Shown: piece by piece, positions 26,233-35,155 of the stretch | Layout: each line of letters starts with the position of its first letter | How positions within the stretch are numbered: position 1 is the first letter of the stretch | Source: CAVRTJ01 sp964507185 | GTDB taxonomy: Bacteria > Acidobacteriota > UBA4820 > DSQY01 | Reading direction: 5' to 3' | NCBI GenBank assembly: GCA_964507185.1 | Contig: CAZDOY010000017.1 | Span: forward strand, 1-64,000 | DNA: 64,000 nt | The notes under the pieces: model-generated | Database searches by the model: none | Told to the model about the DNA's origin: nothing | Seen by the model: the letters and a program-made list of their open reading frames with translations, nothing else | Made by a program: the position numbers and the translations under genes

Positions 26233-27365
26233 AGACGAACCGCTGCCTGGCCGCGATCTCCCTGTCACTGGTCCTCCTGACCCTTCCGGCCGCCTCGAAG
26301 CCGAAGGACGTGGAGGGTGAGATCCGGCTGCTTGCCCGTCAGGTTGCGGAAATCGCGGGCAAGCAACGGGGGCTTCTGGACCAGGTGGAACTCCTGAAGC
26401 GACAGGTCAGGCTGGATGAAGCGGTCCTTGCGCGCCTCCATGACCGGCAGTCCCGAACCCAGAAGGAACTGGCCGCAACCAACGACGAACTCCAGAGCCT
26501 TTCCGACAAAGAGGCCGGCGTGAGCGTTTACCTCAGGCAGCGCATGCGCCAGCAGTACGCGCTCGGCGTCCTCCAGGAGTATCGGATATACTTCTCCGTC
26601 AGCTCCACGCAAGACCTGAGGACCGCCGGCATGTACCTCCAGGCGCTGGCCAGGAAGGACGCGGCCAGCCTCAAGGAGCTTCACGCACTGAGGGTGGAGA
26701 AGCAGAAAACCGCAGAGAGGTTGAACGACCTCAAGGAACAACTGGACAATCAATCCACGGAGGCCGCAAAGGAGAAGGACAACCTGCTCCGGGAACAACG
26801 ACGGTTCGCAGGCATGCTGTCGGACCTCGAGAAGAAGAGGCACACCGCCCAGCAGGCGCTCGACGAGACCATCGAAGCGGCAAAGAAGATGGACCGCTAC
26901 GTTTCCGACCTGGCTTTCCGATCCCGCGTGGACCTCTACAGCAAGAACATGTCAGACTCGGAAGGGAGCCTGCCTTTTCCGTGCAGGGGACGGATCACCC
27001 GGGGATTCGGTGACTACGTGAACCCACGCTTCCTCACGCGGGTTCCCCATCCCGGCCTCGACATCAGTGCGCCTCTGGGCACTCCCGTCAAGGCCGTCTT
27101 CGATGGTATGGTCGAATATGCCGACTGGCTATCGGGTTATGGGTATACGGTTATCCTGAGGCATCCGGGAGGCTATTTTACGATCTACGCCCACCTGGAC
27201 AGGGTGACGGCCCGCAAGGGCGAGGCCGTCAGTCAGGGTCAGGAGGTCGGCACGGTCGGAGAAAACGCCACGACAGCCTCGACGGGCCTCTACTTTGAGT
27301 TGAGAGAGGGAGGAAAAGCAATCAACCCCCTTCCATGGTTGAAAGGAGTATCACATGGGAAATAG
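26229..27365 (+). CDS. envC: EnvC-like murein hydrolase activator (degenerate LytM domain)
   Basis: 378 residues from ATG 26229, which overlaps the preceding stop. Signal peptide, then about 220 residues of coiled coil (EGEIRLLARQVAEIAGKQRG onward), then an M23/LytM domain from HPGLDISAPLGTPV to NPLPWL. The final zinc motif, HxH in active enzymes, reads GLYFELR here; E. coli EnvC likewise has SLYFEIR and is inactive itself but activates amidases AmiA/B at the septum. I therefore expect an activator that works in cell separation. Followed by a Ctp-like and a YibQ-like gene, the classical order. Confidence 0.9.
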   Translation: MKTNRCLAAISLSLVLLTLPAASKPKDVEGEIRLLARQVAEIAGKQRGLLDQVELLKRQVRLDEAVLARLHDRQSRTQKELAATNDELQSLSDKEAGVSVYLRQRMRQQYALGVLQEYRIYFSVSSTQDLRTAGMYLQALARKDAASLKELHALRVEKQKTAERLNDLKEQLDNQSTEAAKEKDNLLREQRRFAGMLSDLEKKRHTAQQALDETIEAAKKMDRYVSDLAFRSRVDLYSKNMSDSEGSLPFPCRGRITRGFGDYVNPRFLTRVPHPGLDISAPLGTPVKAVFDGMVEYADWLSGYGYTVILRHPGGYFTIYAHLDRVTARKGEAVSQGQEVGTVGENATTASTGLYFELREGGKAINPLPWLKGVSHGK

Positions 27366-28500
27366 GTGCTCGCCTCACAAGCGGGCTGCCGTGCTGGTGG
27401 TCGCGCTGTTCATGATTGCGCTGGTTCTTCCGGCGTCCGCTCCCCCACCAAATGCCCAGCAACCCATGGACGGCGAATCGTGGGACCTCTTCAAGAAAGT
27501 CTTCGGCATGGTGCTCAGAGACTACGTCGACCCAAAAACGCCGAAGGATGTCATCAGAGGCGCGCTTCAGGGTGCGGCATCCAGCGTCGGCCCCGAGTGC
27601 GCCTATATTCCGCCCGGGAACGTGGCGGCCTACGAGGCCCTCGCCAAGGCCGGACCGCAGTTGCCCGTGTATGTCACCAAGGGCAAGGACTTCGCCCGCG
27701 TGCTGGCCGTCTTTCCAGGCCAGAAGGCCGACATCAGGCCCGGCGACGCCTTGCGTTTTATTGGAGATGAATCCACCTACGACCTGACCTATCCGGAGGT
27801 GCTCATCCAGCTTCACGGCAAGGACGACAAAGGGATCAAGTGCACCTTCCTCAACCAGGAATCCTGGCAGTCGACGACCGTGACCCTGACCAGGACGCCT
27901 CCCGTGGCCCCGACCTGGACGCCGCTTCCGGGAGGCGACGGCGCCCTGACCATCCCATGCCTGGAGGCAAAGCTCGGCAGCCGCGACGCCAACGCCGCAA
28001 AAGCCTGCAGGGGAACGGTTGTTGTGGATCTTAGGAACTCCGCATCCGGAAGCGTGACAGACGCCATCAGGTGGGCGGGCGACCTCCTCGGCCCCGGCCG
28101 AAGCGCGCTCTTCGAGAGCAAGAGGGGGAAATCGAGCGATCCGGTGTCCGGCCCCGGGTATCTCAGAGGAAAGCACATACGCGTTCTCGTGAACAAAACC
28201 ACGGCCCGGGCGGGCGAGGTGCTCGCCTCCACGCTCGCGGCCGCCGGGGCGATCGTATGCGGCGAACCGACTTTCGGTTGGGCTCCCAGGTTCGAAGACT
28301 ACCCCCTGCAAAACGGAGGAATCTTGAGGATCATCACCGCGTACTACGTCGCACCGGACGGGAAGGCCATGAACGACCACCCCATCCGACCGGGAATATC
28401 GCTGAAATTTTCTGCCGCGGAAAGCGCCGCCGCAACCTACGAACGAGTCCTGAAAGCCGCGCCACCCGCTTCGACCGGGGACCGATCGAATGGGGCCTAA
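27355..28500 (+). CDS. S41/CtpA-like protein lacking the catalytic dyad
   Basis: 381 residues with a signal peptide. The layout (N-terminal helical part, PDZ near FPGQKADIRPGDALRFIGDE, then the S41 core) matches C-terminal processing proteases. The catalytic Ser of the SASASE motif is replaced: the sequence reads TTARAGEV with Arg at the Ser position. The catalytic Lys of GEPTFGK is Trp (GEPTFGW). Both bases of catalysis are missing, so it should bind but not cut peptides. Overlaps envC by 11 bases and yibQ by 11. A regulator or scaffold for the EnvC system is plausible but inferred. Confidence 0.8.
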   Translation: MGNRCSPHKRAAVLVVALFMIALVLPASAPPPNAQQPMDGESWDLFKKVFGMVLRDYVDPKTPKDVIRGALQGAASSVGPECAYIPPGNVAAYEALAKAGPQLPVYVTKGKDFARVLAVFPGQKADIRPGDALRFIGDESTYDLTYPEVLIQLHGKDDKGIKCTFLNQESWQSTTVTLTRTPPVAPTWTPLPGGDGALTIPCLEAKLGSRDANAAKACRGTVVVDLRNSASGSVTDAIRWAGDLLGPGRSALFESKRGKSSDPVSGPGYLRGKHIRVLVNKTTARAGEVLASTLAAAGAIVCGEPTFGWAPRFEDYPLQNGGILRIITAYYVAPDGKAMNDHPIRPGISLKFSAAESAAATYERVLKAAPPASTGDRSNGA

Positions 28501-29416
28501 GCGAAAACCGGCCGCCAGAAAGAGGAAGCAACTGCCCCTGTGGCTTTTCGCACTCTTGCTGGTGGCCCTTGCCGGGGTGGTGATCGTTCGTTTGAAGCTG
28601 GGGCCGCACAGGTCCCACCGCAGGCCGCCCCGGAAAACCGGGGTCAGCGGGAAGCAAACGGCCGGAAAAACTCCCTCCGGTGAGCGTTCCCCCTACGCAA
28701 ACGAGAAGACGCCTGAATCCGCGCGGCATAACAACACGCCCGGCGAAGGCCCGGCCACCGTGTCCATCGTCATCGATGACGTGGGCTACCGCATGGACCT
28801 CGTCGAGGAGGCCGTCGAGAAGCTGCCAAGATCGGTCACCTTCGCCATCATCCCCTTTCTCCCTTATTCCGAACAGTCGGACGACTACCTCCACGCCCAC
28901 GGCTTTCCGGTGATCCTGCACGCACCCATGGAACCGGAAAACAACGGAAGATGGAAACACACACCCGGCGAACTCATGGTCGGGATGCCCCGCGCCGAGG
29001 TGGACAAGATCCTGGCTGAAGACTTCAAGGCCGTCCCTCACGCGGAGGGCGCAAACAACCACATGGGCTCCATGGCCACCTCGGACCCGGTCCTCATGCG
29101 GGATGTGATGGCGTTTCTCAAGGCCAGGGACTTCTACTTTCTGGACAGCAGGACGACAGCCCGGACCGTGGCTTACGATACGGCCCAGGATATGGGGATC
29201 CGTTCGGCGTACAGGACCGTGTTTCTTGACGATGTCGATGAAGAAAATGCTATCATTAAGCAGTTGGATAGCCTGGTTACCCGCGCCGAGAGAGAGGGAC
29301 CGCTCGTGGCGATTGGTCATCTGCGCCCGAGGACGATCGAAGTCCTCTCCAGAAAGATTCCAGACTGGACGGCGAAGGGCGTGCGTTTCATCCCCCTTCG
29401 AGAGGTTGTGCACTGA
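28490..29416 (+). CDS. YibQ-type divergent polysaccharide deacetylase
   Basis: 308 residues with a cytoplasmic basic start and one membrane helix (PLWLFALLLVALAGVVIV), then a linker and a NodB-like domain from about residue 90. VSIVIDDVGYRMD, VTFAIIPFLPYSEQ, VILHAPMEP and GANNHMGSMATSDP match the divergent polysaccharide deacetylase family (DUF610), which sits next to envC and ctp genes in many Gram-negatives and is thought to act on cell wall during division. Start overlaps the previous gene by 11 bases; the stop overlaps the next ATG by one. Confidence 0.88.
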   Translation: MGPKRKPAARKRKQLPLWLFALLLVALAGVVIVRLKLGPHRSHRRPPRKTGVSGKQTAGKTPSGERSPYANEKTPESARHNNTPGEGPATVSIVIDDVGYRMDLVEEAVEKLPRSVTFAIIPFLPYSEQSDDYLHAHGFPVILHAPMEPENNGRWKHTPGELMVGMPRAEVDKILAEDFKAVPHAEGANNHMGSMATSDPVLMRDVMAFLKARDFYFLDSRTTARTVAYDTAQDMGIRSAYRTVFLDDVDEENAIIKQLDSLVTRAEREGPLVAIGHLRPRTIEVLSRKIPDWTAKGVRFIPLREVVH

Positions 29417-31083
29417 TGACGTCCGACACCTGCCCCCCCGCACCCGAGTACATCGGCAAGTACAGGATCGAGAAGGTTCTGGGAAAGGGTGCCATGGGCG
29501 TGGTCTATCTGGCCCGCGACCCGACCATCGACCGTCCGGTGGCGTTGAAGACCATCGTCCTGCCCGAGGGGCTGGATGACCAGAAGGTGAAAGAATTCAG
29601 GGCCAGATTCCTTATGGAAGCGCGGGCGGCCGGCCGTCTGAGCCATCCTTCCATCGTCACCGTTTACGAGGCGGACGACGGCGCCCGGTCCGGCGTTCCT
29701 TTCATCGCCATGGAGTACGTTGAGGGGCTTCCCTGGAATTACAAGATCCGCAGGGGCGCGAAACAGGATCCCGATGCGGTCCTTCCCCTCATCCGCCATG
29801 TGGCTTCTGCCCTGGCCTACGCCCACCAGTCCGGAGTCGTTCACAGGGACATCAAGCCAGCGAATATCGTCCAGACTCCGGACGGGCACGTCAAACTCAT
29901 GGATTTCGGCATCGCCAAAGTGCCGACGTCGGAGTTGACGAGGGAGGGCCAGTTCCTCGGTACCCCCGCGTACATGTCCCCCGAACAGGTCATGGGCAAG
30001 CCGGTGGACGGTCGTTCCGACCTGTTTTCGCTGGGAACGGTTCTCTACGAACTCCTGACCTGTCAGAAGCCGTTCCCGGGCGAGGAGATGACCTCCGTCG
30101 GATTCCGAATCTGCAATGAGCAACCCCGCCCCGCCGAGGAAATAAACCCGGACATTCCGCCGGAGGTACGTCAGATCCTCCGCCACCTGCTTGAGAAATC
30201 CCCCGATGATCGATATGCGACGGCAGTCGAACTCGTCCAGGACATCGATGCCTACATGGTCGGAGCGGGTCTTCCGCACGCCGGTACGGCGCCTGTACCG
30301 GCGGCGACTCCGGTGAACGACTCAACGCTCATCACCGATCCGCCCTCGGATAAGGATGCACGAATCCGGCCGGCCGCGTCCGGCAAACAGGCTTCCCGTC
30401 CCGCGGTACCGCGCCGCCGTCCCTTGCTCAGACCCGGTCTCGTCGTCCTGGGCCTGGCGGGCCTTTTCGTCATTGCCGTTGCTGGCGCAGGCGCGTTGCT
30501 CATGGTCAGGGACTCAGGGGAAACGGCCCTCCCCGCTCCACCGGTTGACCGGGTCCAGATCGAACAGGACGTTCCTCCGGACGTGACTGCCCGGGCAGAG
30601 GCGCTCCTCAACAAGCCGGTTTCTCCTCCCCCGGCGCCCCGGAATGCGGCGCCCATGGCCCGGCGCAGCAGGACACACATCGTTCCCCCCAAGCCCGGCG
30701 CCTCGAGCGAGAACGTCCCGCCGCCCGCCTCCAAGGGCGATCTCTCCGCCAATCATGCCGTCGGCGGCACGCCCGAACCGGCAAAGGTCTCCTATCTCTT
30801 TTCCAGCAAAATCCTCAGAGGGGAGTTCCAGATCCTCGTGGACGGCACGCCTGCGGTGAAGAAAATCATCCACCGAAGATTCTCCTTCAGAGACGCCGTC
30901 TACAGCGGCACCTTCCCGGTCCCGCCCGGAACGCATGAAATTTCTTTTCAGGTCAAAACAGAGATCCAGAACATCTCGGAAATCTACAAGGAAAAACAGA
31001 CCTTCCAGTCCGGCAAGGACCGCACCCTCAAAATCGTAATGACCCGGTTCAACAAGGAGATTCACTTTGAGTGGGGCGGCTAG
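29416..31083 (+). CDS. Transmembrane Ser/Thr protein kinase
   Basis: 555 residues. Complete Hanks-type kinase at about 9-275: GKGAMGVVYLARD loop, VALKTIV lysine, VVHRDIKPANIVQ catalytic loop, LMDFGIAK, and TPAYMSPEQVMGK. A proline- and arginine-rich linker leads to a single membrane helix (LVVLGLAGLFVIAVAGAGAL, about 340-360) and a low-complexity Pro/Ala-rich extracytoplasmic linker, then a short beta-rich domain (FQILVDGTPAVKKIIHRRF and FPVPPGTHEISFQVKTE) reminiscent of PEGA. Overlaps its neighbours on both sides. Placement inside an envelope/division operon suggests envelope sensing. Confidence 0.88.
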   Translation: MTSDTCPPAPEYIGKYRIEKVLGKGAMGVVYLARDPTIDRPVALKTIVLPEGLDDQKVKEFRARFLMEARAAGRLSHPSIVTVYEADDGARSGVPFIAMEYVEGLPWNYKIRRGAKQDPDAVLPLIRHVASALAYAHQSGVVHRDIKPANIVQTPDGHVKLMDFGIAKVPTSELTREGQFLGTPAYMSPEQVMGKPVDGRSDLFSLGTVLYELLTCQKPFPGEEMTSVGFRICNEQPRPAEEINPDIPPEVRQILRHLLEKSPDDRYATAVELVQDIDAYMVGAGLPHAGTAPVPAATPVNDSTLITDPPSDKDARIRPAASGKQASRPAVPRRRPLLRPGLVVLGLAGLFVIAVAGAGALLMVRDSGETALPAPPVDRVQIEQDVPPDVTARAEALLNKPVSPPPAPRNAAPMARRSRTHIVPPKPGASSENVPPPASKGDLSANHAVGGTPEPAKVSYLFSSKILRGEFQILVDGTPAVKKIIHRRFSFRDAVYSGTFPVPPGTHEISFQVKTEIQNISEIYKEKQTFQSGKDRTLKIVMTRFNKEIHFEWGG

Positions 31084-31726
31084 GAAGGTCCTGGTCCCCG
31101 CCCTCCTGCTTACACTGCTGATGGGGTGCGTCAGGAAGCAGCCGGGTGTCGGCCAACCGCGCCTCATCGTTCCCGAAACGGCCTTCTCCGCCGTGGTGCG
31201 TTGCACCGCGGCATTCGGAAAGACGAATGTGACGGCTTCAGGAGGGTGTGCCGTGGATCCGGTCTTCGGCGCCCGCATCGAATTGAGAGACCCTCTTGGC
31301 GCGGCCAGGTTGCTCCTGCTCGTCAAGCCCCGCGAGGCCACGCTCATCTCCATCGAGAGCGGCCTCTTCTTTACCTGGTCCGACGCCTCCAGGAACATGC
31401 CCTGGAGTGCCTCCGATCTATGGGCCGTCCTTTCGGGACGACTCCCGGGCAATGCGCACAGGATCAAACTCTCGAGGGACGGAGCAGTTCTTTCTGCCAG
31501 ATGGCGGAACGCCGACGGCAGAATCCACGCAACGTTCAGGGCCTCGCACGAGGGGCCTTGCCCCTTTTCCGAGGCTCGCCTGTCAGGTCCGCATTCCGCG
31601 TCCCTGAGCATCTCGTTGTCCCGGGCAAGGACCAACGAGTTTCGCCGGAGCATCTTCGCACCACCGGCGGATCTCGAAAAGAAGCCTGCTCTCCCGGCGG
31701 ATATCCTCCAGGATTTGCTCCAATGA
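31067..31726 (+). CDS. Putative outer-membrane lipoprotein in the lolB position
   Basis: 219 residues with a lipoprotein signal (LVPALLLTLLMGC, Cys about 21). The mature part is beta-rich (ARIELRDPLGAARLLLLVKP and LISIESGLFFTWSDAS) and resembles LolA/LolB-like folds in size and pattern, without a match I can name with confidence. In gammaproteobacteria the gene before ispE-prs is lolB, which inserts lipoproteins into the outer membrane; here it precedes ispE, spoVG and prs. Function is an inference from position. Overlaps the kinase gene by 17 bases and ispE by 4. Confidence 0.55.
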   Translation: MSGAARKVLVPALLLTLLMGCVRKQPGVGQPRLIVPETAFSAVVRCTAAFGKTNVTASGGCAVDPVFGARIELRDPLGAARLLLLVKPREATLISIESGLFFTWSDASRNMPWSASDLWAVLSGRLPGNAHRIKLSRDGAVLSARWRNADGRIHATFRASHEGPCPFSEARLSGPHSASLSISLSRARTNEFRRSIFAPPADLEKKPALPADILQDLLQ

Positions 31727-32634
31727 AGCAGCCCATTCGATACCGCGCACACGCAAAGATCAATCTCGGGCTCGAAGTCGGCGGGCTCAGACCGGACGGC
31801 TACCACGAGATGCGGTCCGTGCTTCAATCCATCGCCCTGTGCGATATTCTGGACTTCAGCCCGGCGGAAGAGGGCATCCATTTGACGTGCTCCGCCCCCG
31901 GCCTGGGGACCGGAGAGGACAACCTCGTGATAAGGGCCGCCAAAGCCCTTCTCGCTGCCTTCAACTGCGAAAGAGGCGCCAGGATCCACCTCAACAAAGT
32001 AATTCCCATGGAGGCGGGCCTGGGAGGGGGGAGTTCCGATGCGGCCGTGACGCTCCTCGCTCTTGCAAAACTGTGGAAACTCGACGCCGACAGGGAAGAC
32101 CTCCTGGAACTGGCTCGGGGGCTTGGATCGGACGTCCCGTATTTCCTTGTCGGAGGAACGGTTCTGGCGGTGGGACGCGGCGAAGAGGTATACCCCCTTC
32201 CCGACGCACCGCAGCTCCATGTGCTCATCGTACCCACCGCGTCGGGAATGTCCACCAAAAGGGCTTACTCCCTCATTGACAAGAGGTTGACAGAGTGCCC
32301 GGCGGTCCCTAGAATATTTACGACAGTCCAAGGCGTAGTGGAAGGGAAGCTGAGCGAGGGAGTGCTATTCAATCATTTCGAGGAGGTGTATGGGCAAATA
32401 GAGGGAGAGGTGGCGGTTTTGCGTCGGATTCTGCTCAAGAATGGTACGGGGCGTCTGCTGCTTGCGGGCTCGGGTTCGGCATGGCTCGGTATTTTCGCGA
32501 GCCTGGAAGAAGCCCGGGAAGCAAGGAGGAGCTTGGCACTCGCCGGCAGCAAAGGCATATTGACGCAGACTCTGACGCGCAAGGACTACTGGGATCTCAC
32601 CGTACCTTCAGTGGAGAAGGAGAATCGACAATGA
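31723..32634 (+). CDS. ispE: 4-diphosphocytidyl-2-C-methyl-D-erythritol kinase
   Basis: 303 residues from ATG 31723 (MKQPIRYRAHAKINLGLEVG). GHMP kinase of the MEP isoprenoid pathway. AKINLGLEVGGLRPDGYHEM and MEAGLGGGSSDAAVTLLAL (the phosphate loop) are diagnostic; LGSDVPYFLVGGTVLAVGRG follows. The start ATGA overlaps the previous stop. The usual ispE-prs neighbourhood is kept, with spoVG and tRNA-Gln between. Confidence 0.96.
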   Translation: MKQPIRYRAHAKINLGLEVGGLRPDGYHEMRSVLQSIALCDILDFSPAEEGIHLTCSAPGLGTGEDNLVIRAAKALLAAFNCERGARIHLNKVIPMEAGLGGGSSDAAVTLLALAKLWKLDADREDLLELARGLGSDVPYFLVGGTVLAVGRGEEVYPLPDAPQLHVLIVPTASGMSTKRAYSLIDKRLTECPAVPRIFTTVQGVVEGKLSEGVLFNHFEEVYGQIEGEVAVLRRILLKNGTGRLLLAGSGSAWLGIFASLEEAREARRSLALAGSKGILTQTLTRKDYWDLTVPSVEKENRQ

Positions 32635-33005
32635 AGATCACCGACATCCGGATCTTCCCGGTGGATGAGCCCAAGCTCAAAGCTTTCGTTTCCATCATCT
32701 TTGACCAGTGCTTCATCATCAGCGACATCAAGGTCATCGAGGGCAACAATGGTCTTTTCCTCTCGATGCCCAGCAAGAAGAGGAGAGACGGGACCTTCAA
32801 GGACATTGCACATCCCCTCAACAGTGAAACCCGGAAGATGATGGAAGATGCCGTAATTGCCGCTTACCACGATGCCATGAAGGAGAAGGGGGCGGAAGAG
32901 ACCTCGGCAGCGGGAGCGAACATGATGGACGACCCGCCGAAAGAGGCTCCGGAGGCGGCACCTGAAGGGGCGTTACCTGAAGAGGTTATGGGCGAACCCA
33001 TGTGA
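32631..33005 (+). CDS. spoVG: SpoVG family RNA/DNA-binding regulator
   Basis: 124 residues. The first 85 match SpoVG: MKITDIRIFPVDEPKLKAFV, FIISDIKVIEGNNGLFLSMP, KDIAHPLNSETR. SpoVG binds nucleic acids and regulates capsule, virulence or sporulation genes in other bacteria. The last 35 residues are an acidic Ala/Glu/Pro tail not usual in the family. ATGA overlap with ispE; last gene of the purA operon, followed by an intrinsic terminator. Confidence 0.93.
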   Translation: MKITDIRIFPVDEPKLKAFVSIIFDQCFIISDIKVIEGNNGLFLSMPSKKRRDGTFKDIAHPLNSETRKMMEDAVIAAYHDAMKEKGAEETSAAGANMMDDPPKEAPEAAPEGALPEEVMGEPM

Positions 33006-33031
33006 TTCATTCGAAAACCGATTGCGTCAAG

Positions 33032-33061
33032 AGGACCGGGGTGCATCCCGGTCCTTTTTTT
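33032..33061 (+). terminator. Intrinsic terminator of the purA-spoVG operon
   Basis: AGGACCGGG, six-base loop, CCCGGTCCT, then seven T. Strong rho-independent terminator 26 bases after the spoVG stop. Confidence 0.95.
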
Positions 33062-33171
33062 CTCACGCGCCGATTCCCGGAGGCGCGCCCAATCCGGAGG
33101 ATGCTGTCCAAAACCTGTATGCACAGAACTTTCCTCATCCCGTGAAGCGGCCATAAACCGGTCGTGCACGC

Positions 33172-33200
33172 TTGCCTAGATCTTCCAGTATTGCTATTCT
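33172..33200 (+). promoter_or_regulatory. Possible promoter of tRNA-Gln and prs
   Basis: TTGCCT (33172-33177), 17 bases, TATTCT (33195-33200); predicted start about 28 bases before the tRNA. A terminator upstream makes a promoter here necessary. Confidence 0.55.
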
Positions 33201-33234
33201 GTAATCTCGATTGTGCCTCGCCGTTACATCGCAC

Positions 33235-33309
33235 TGGGGAGTAGCCAAGCGGTAAGGCACCGGTCTTTGGAACCGGAGATCGGTGGTTCGAATCCACCCT
33301 CCCCAGCCA
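33235..33309 (+). tRNA. tRNA-Gln (UUG anticodon)
   Basis: 75 bases with encoded CCA. Acceptor TGGGGAG pairs with CTCCCCA; D-arm GCC/GGC; anticodon stem CCGGT/ACCGG with loop CTTTGGA giving anticodon TTG at 33267-33269; T-arm GGTGG/CCACC with TTCGAAT loop. All stems pair. A tRNA-Gln between ispE and prs is also seen in some deltaproteobacteria. Confidence 0.97.
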
Positions 33310-33351
33310 CGCATCCATATTTTTTTCGACCCAAGGAGTCAGGTGGAGAGA

Positions 33352-34184
33352 ATGGACGAGAAAACGGTTGTCTTTTCGGGAAGGGGGAACCCGGAGCTGG
33401 CGGATAAGATCGCCGCCTACCTGGGCATCCGTTTGGGGGAGATCAAGCTTTTCAACTTCTCGGACGGGGAAAATTACTGTCAGGTACTGGAAAACGTGAG
33501 GGGGAGGGACGTCTTCGTCATTCAGCCCACCTGCCATCCGGTGAACGACAACCTCATGGAGCTTCTAATCATCATGGATGCGCTCAAGAGGGCGTCAGCC
33601 CAGCGGGTGAACGCGGTTATCCCCTACTACGGGTACGCTCGCCAGGACCGCAAAGACAAGCCGAGGGTCCCCATTACCTCGAGGCTCGTGGCCGATCTGC
33701 TCGAGGCCGTCGGGACCGACAGGCTCATCTGCGTGGATGTTCATGCCGCTCAGATCCAGGGCTTCTTCAACGTGCCGGTTGACCACCTTTTTGCCGCACC
33801 CGTTCTCATCAATCACATTGCAAGGATGGGCCTCCCGAACCTCACCGTAGTCTCACCCGATGCAGGGGGCGTCGAGAGGGCGAGGGCCTACGCCAAGCGG
33901 CTGGGCACCCAGCTTGCCATCGTGGACAAACGCCGCGAAGTGGCCAACGTGGCGGAGGTGATGAACGTCATCGGAGACGTAAAGAACCGCTCCTGCTTTA
34001 TCGTGGACGACATCATCGATACTTCGGGAACCCTGTGCGAAACGGTCAAGGCTCTGCTCGAAAAGGGGGCAAAAGCGGTCTACGCAGCCTGCACCCACCC
34101 GGTCTTTTCGGGGCCCGCCGTGGACCGGCTGAACGCATCCGGCATCTCGAAGGTCCTCGTGACCGATACCATTCCCATCGGCGA
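33352..34184 (+). CDS. prs: Ribose-phosphate pyrophosphokinase, 3' end lost in gap
   Basis: 277 residues before the N block; complete enzymes have about 315. Makes PRPP from ribose 5-phosphate and ATP. Start ATG 33352 follows AGGTGGAGAG. NFSDGENYCQVLENVRGRDVF, PYYGYARQDRKDKPR (ATP site), VDVHAAQIQGFF, VVSPDAGGVERARAYAK and the PRPP loop FIVDDIIDTSGTL are all intact. It lies 42 bases after tRNA-Gln, so both may share a transcript. Confidence 0.96.
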
Positions 34185-34284
34185 NNNNNNNNNNNNNNNN
34201 NNNNNNNNNNNNNNNNNNNNNNNNNNNNNNNNNNNNNNNNNNNNNNNNNNNNNNNNNNNNNNNNNNNNNNNNNNNNNNNNNNNN
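34185..34284. other. Assembly gap of 100 N between prs and queG
   Basis: The flanks share no long overlap. Both genes that run into it lack their 3' ends (about 40 residues of Prs and at least 40-60 of QueG), so the true gap must exceed roughly 300 bases and 100 is a placeholder. Confidence 0.9.
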
Positions 34285-35090
34285 GGCGAGAACCAGCCGT
34301 TTCTCGGTTCGAAATCCACGTCGGAGCAAAGAGGGGCCCGCCTGTTGTGTGGACACACCTCCTGGCATCTATCGCAGCCGAAGAGGTGGCCATGGAGGGG
34401 AGGGACGTCCGACGGAAAGTCGCCGCGGTGCTCTATCGTCCACGTCGACAGGCACAGGCCCGCGTCCAGCGTACCCGGCTCCCCCAAGGCGCCGGTCGGA
34501 CATCCCTTGAGGCAGACCTCGCATTTTCCGCATCCGTCTGTAACCGCTTCGCCTCCCATAAGCTCAAGGTCGGTAACGAGTTCACCCAGAAACACGTACG
34601 AACCCCATCCGGGTACGATGAGCATCCCGTTTTTCCCTAGAAACCCGAGGCCCGCCTGGACCGCCAGCGCCCTTTCGAGCAGGGGCACGCTGTCCACGCA
34701 TATCCTCGCGCGATACCCCGCCTTTTCCAGGATGGCCGCCCCTGTCTTCAGCTTTCGCTTCAGCACCTTGTGGTAGTCCCGCCCCCAGGCATACCTGGAA
34801 ACCCATGCGCGCCCCTCGTGAATGCGCTTCGCCGACACGACGCGCGACGTATTGTAGGGCAACGCCGCGCAGAAAACGCCATTCGCCCATGGAAACAAGG
34901 CACGGGGATCTGTGCGCCGACCGCCCGAATCCGACATGTAGTCGAGAGGACCATGGTGGCCGCCTTCGATCCACCGGCGGTAACGATCCTGAAAGCCCTT
35001 CTCCAGCTGTGCCGGGCTCGTGCCGGCTGCCACAAACCCTGCGCCCCTGATCCGGTCGAGTACAGACTGCACAAGATCATTCTTCTCCAT
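34285..35090 (-). CDS. queG: Epoxyqueuosine reductase, 3' end lost in gap
   Basis: 268 residues from ATG 35090 to the gap. QueG reduces epoxyqueuosine to queuosine in tRNA with cobalamin and two 4Fe-4S clusters. FPWANGVFCAALPYNTSRV, YAWGRDYHKVLKRKL and DSVPLLERALAVQAGLGFLG are family motifs; CGKCEVCLKGCPTGAL and CDRCQEVCPHN bind the clusters. The missing part would be the C-terminal HEAT-like end. It follows the metalloprotease gene but a terminator lies between. Confidence 0.94.
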
Positions 35091-35155
35091 GCGACCTATT
35101 TTAACCGGGCGCGAACGAAACGCCACCGTCCCATGCATAAGGGGCACTTTCAAGC

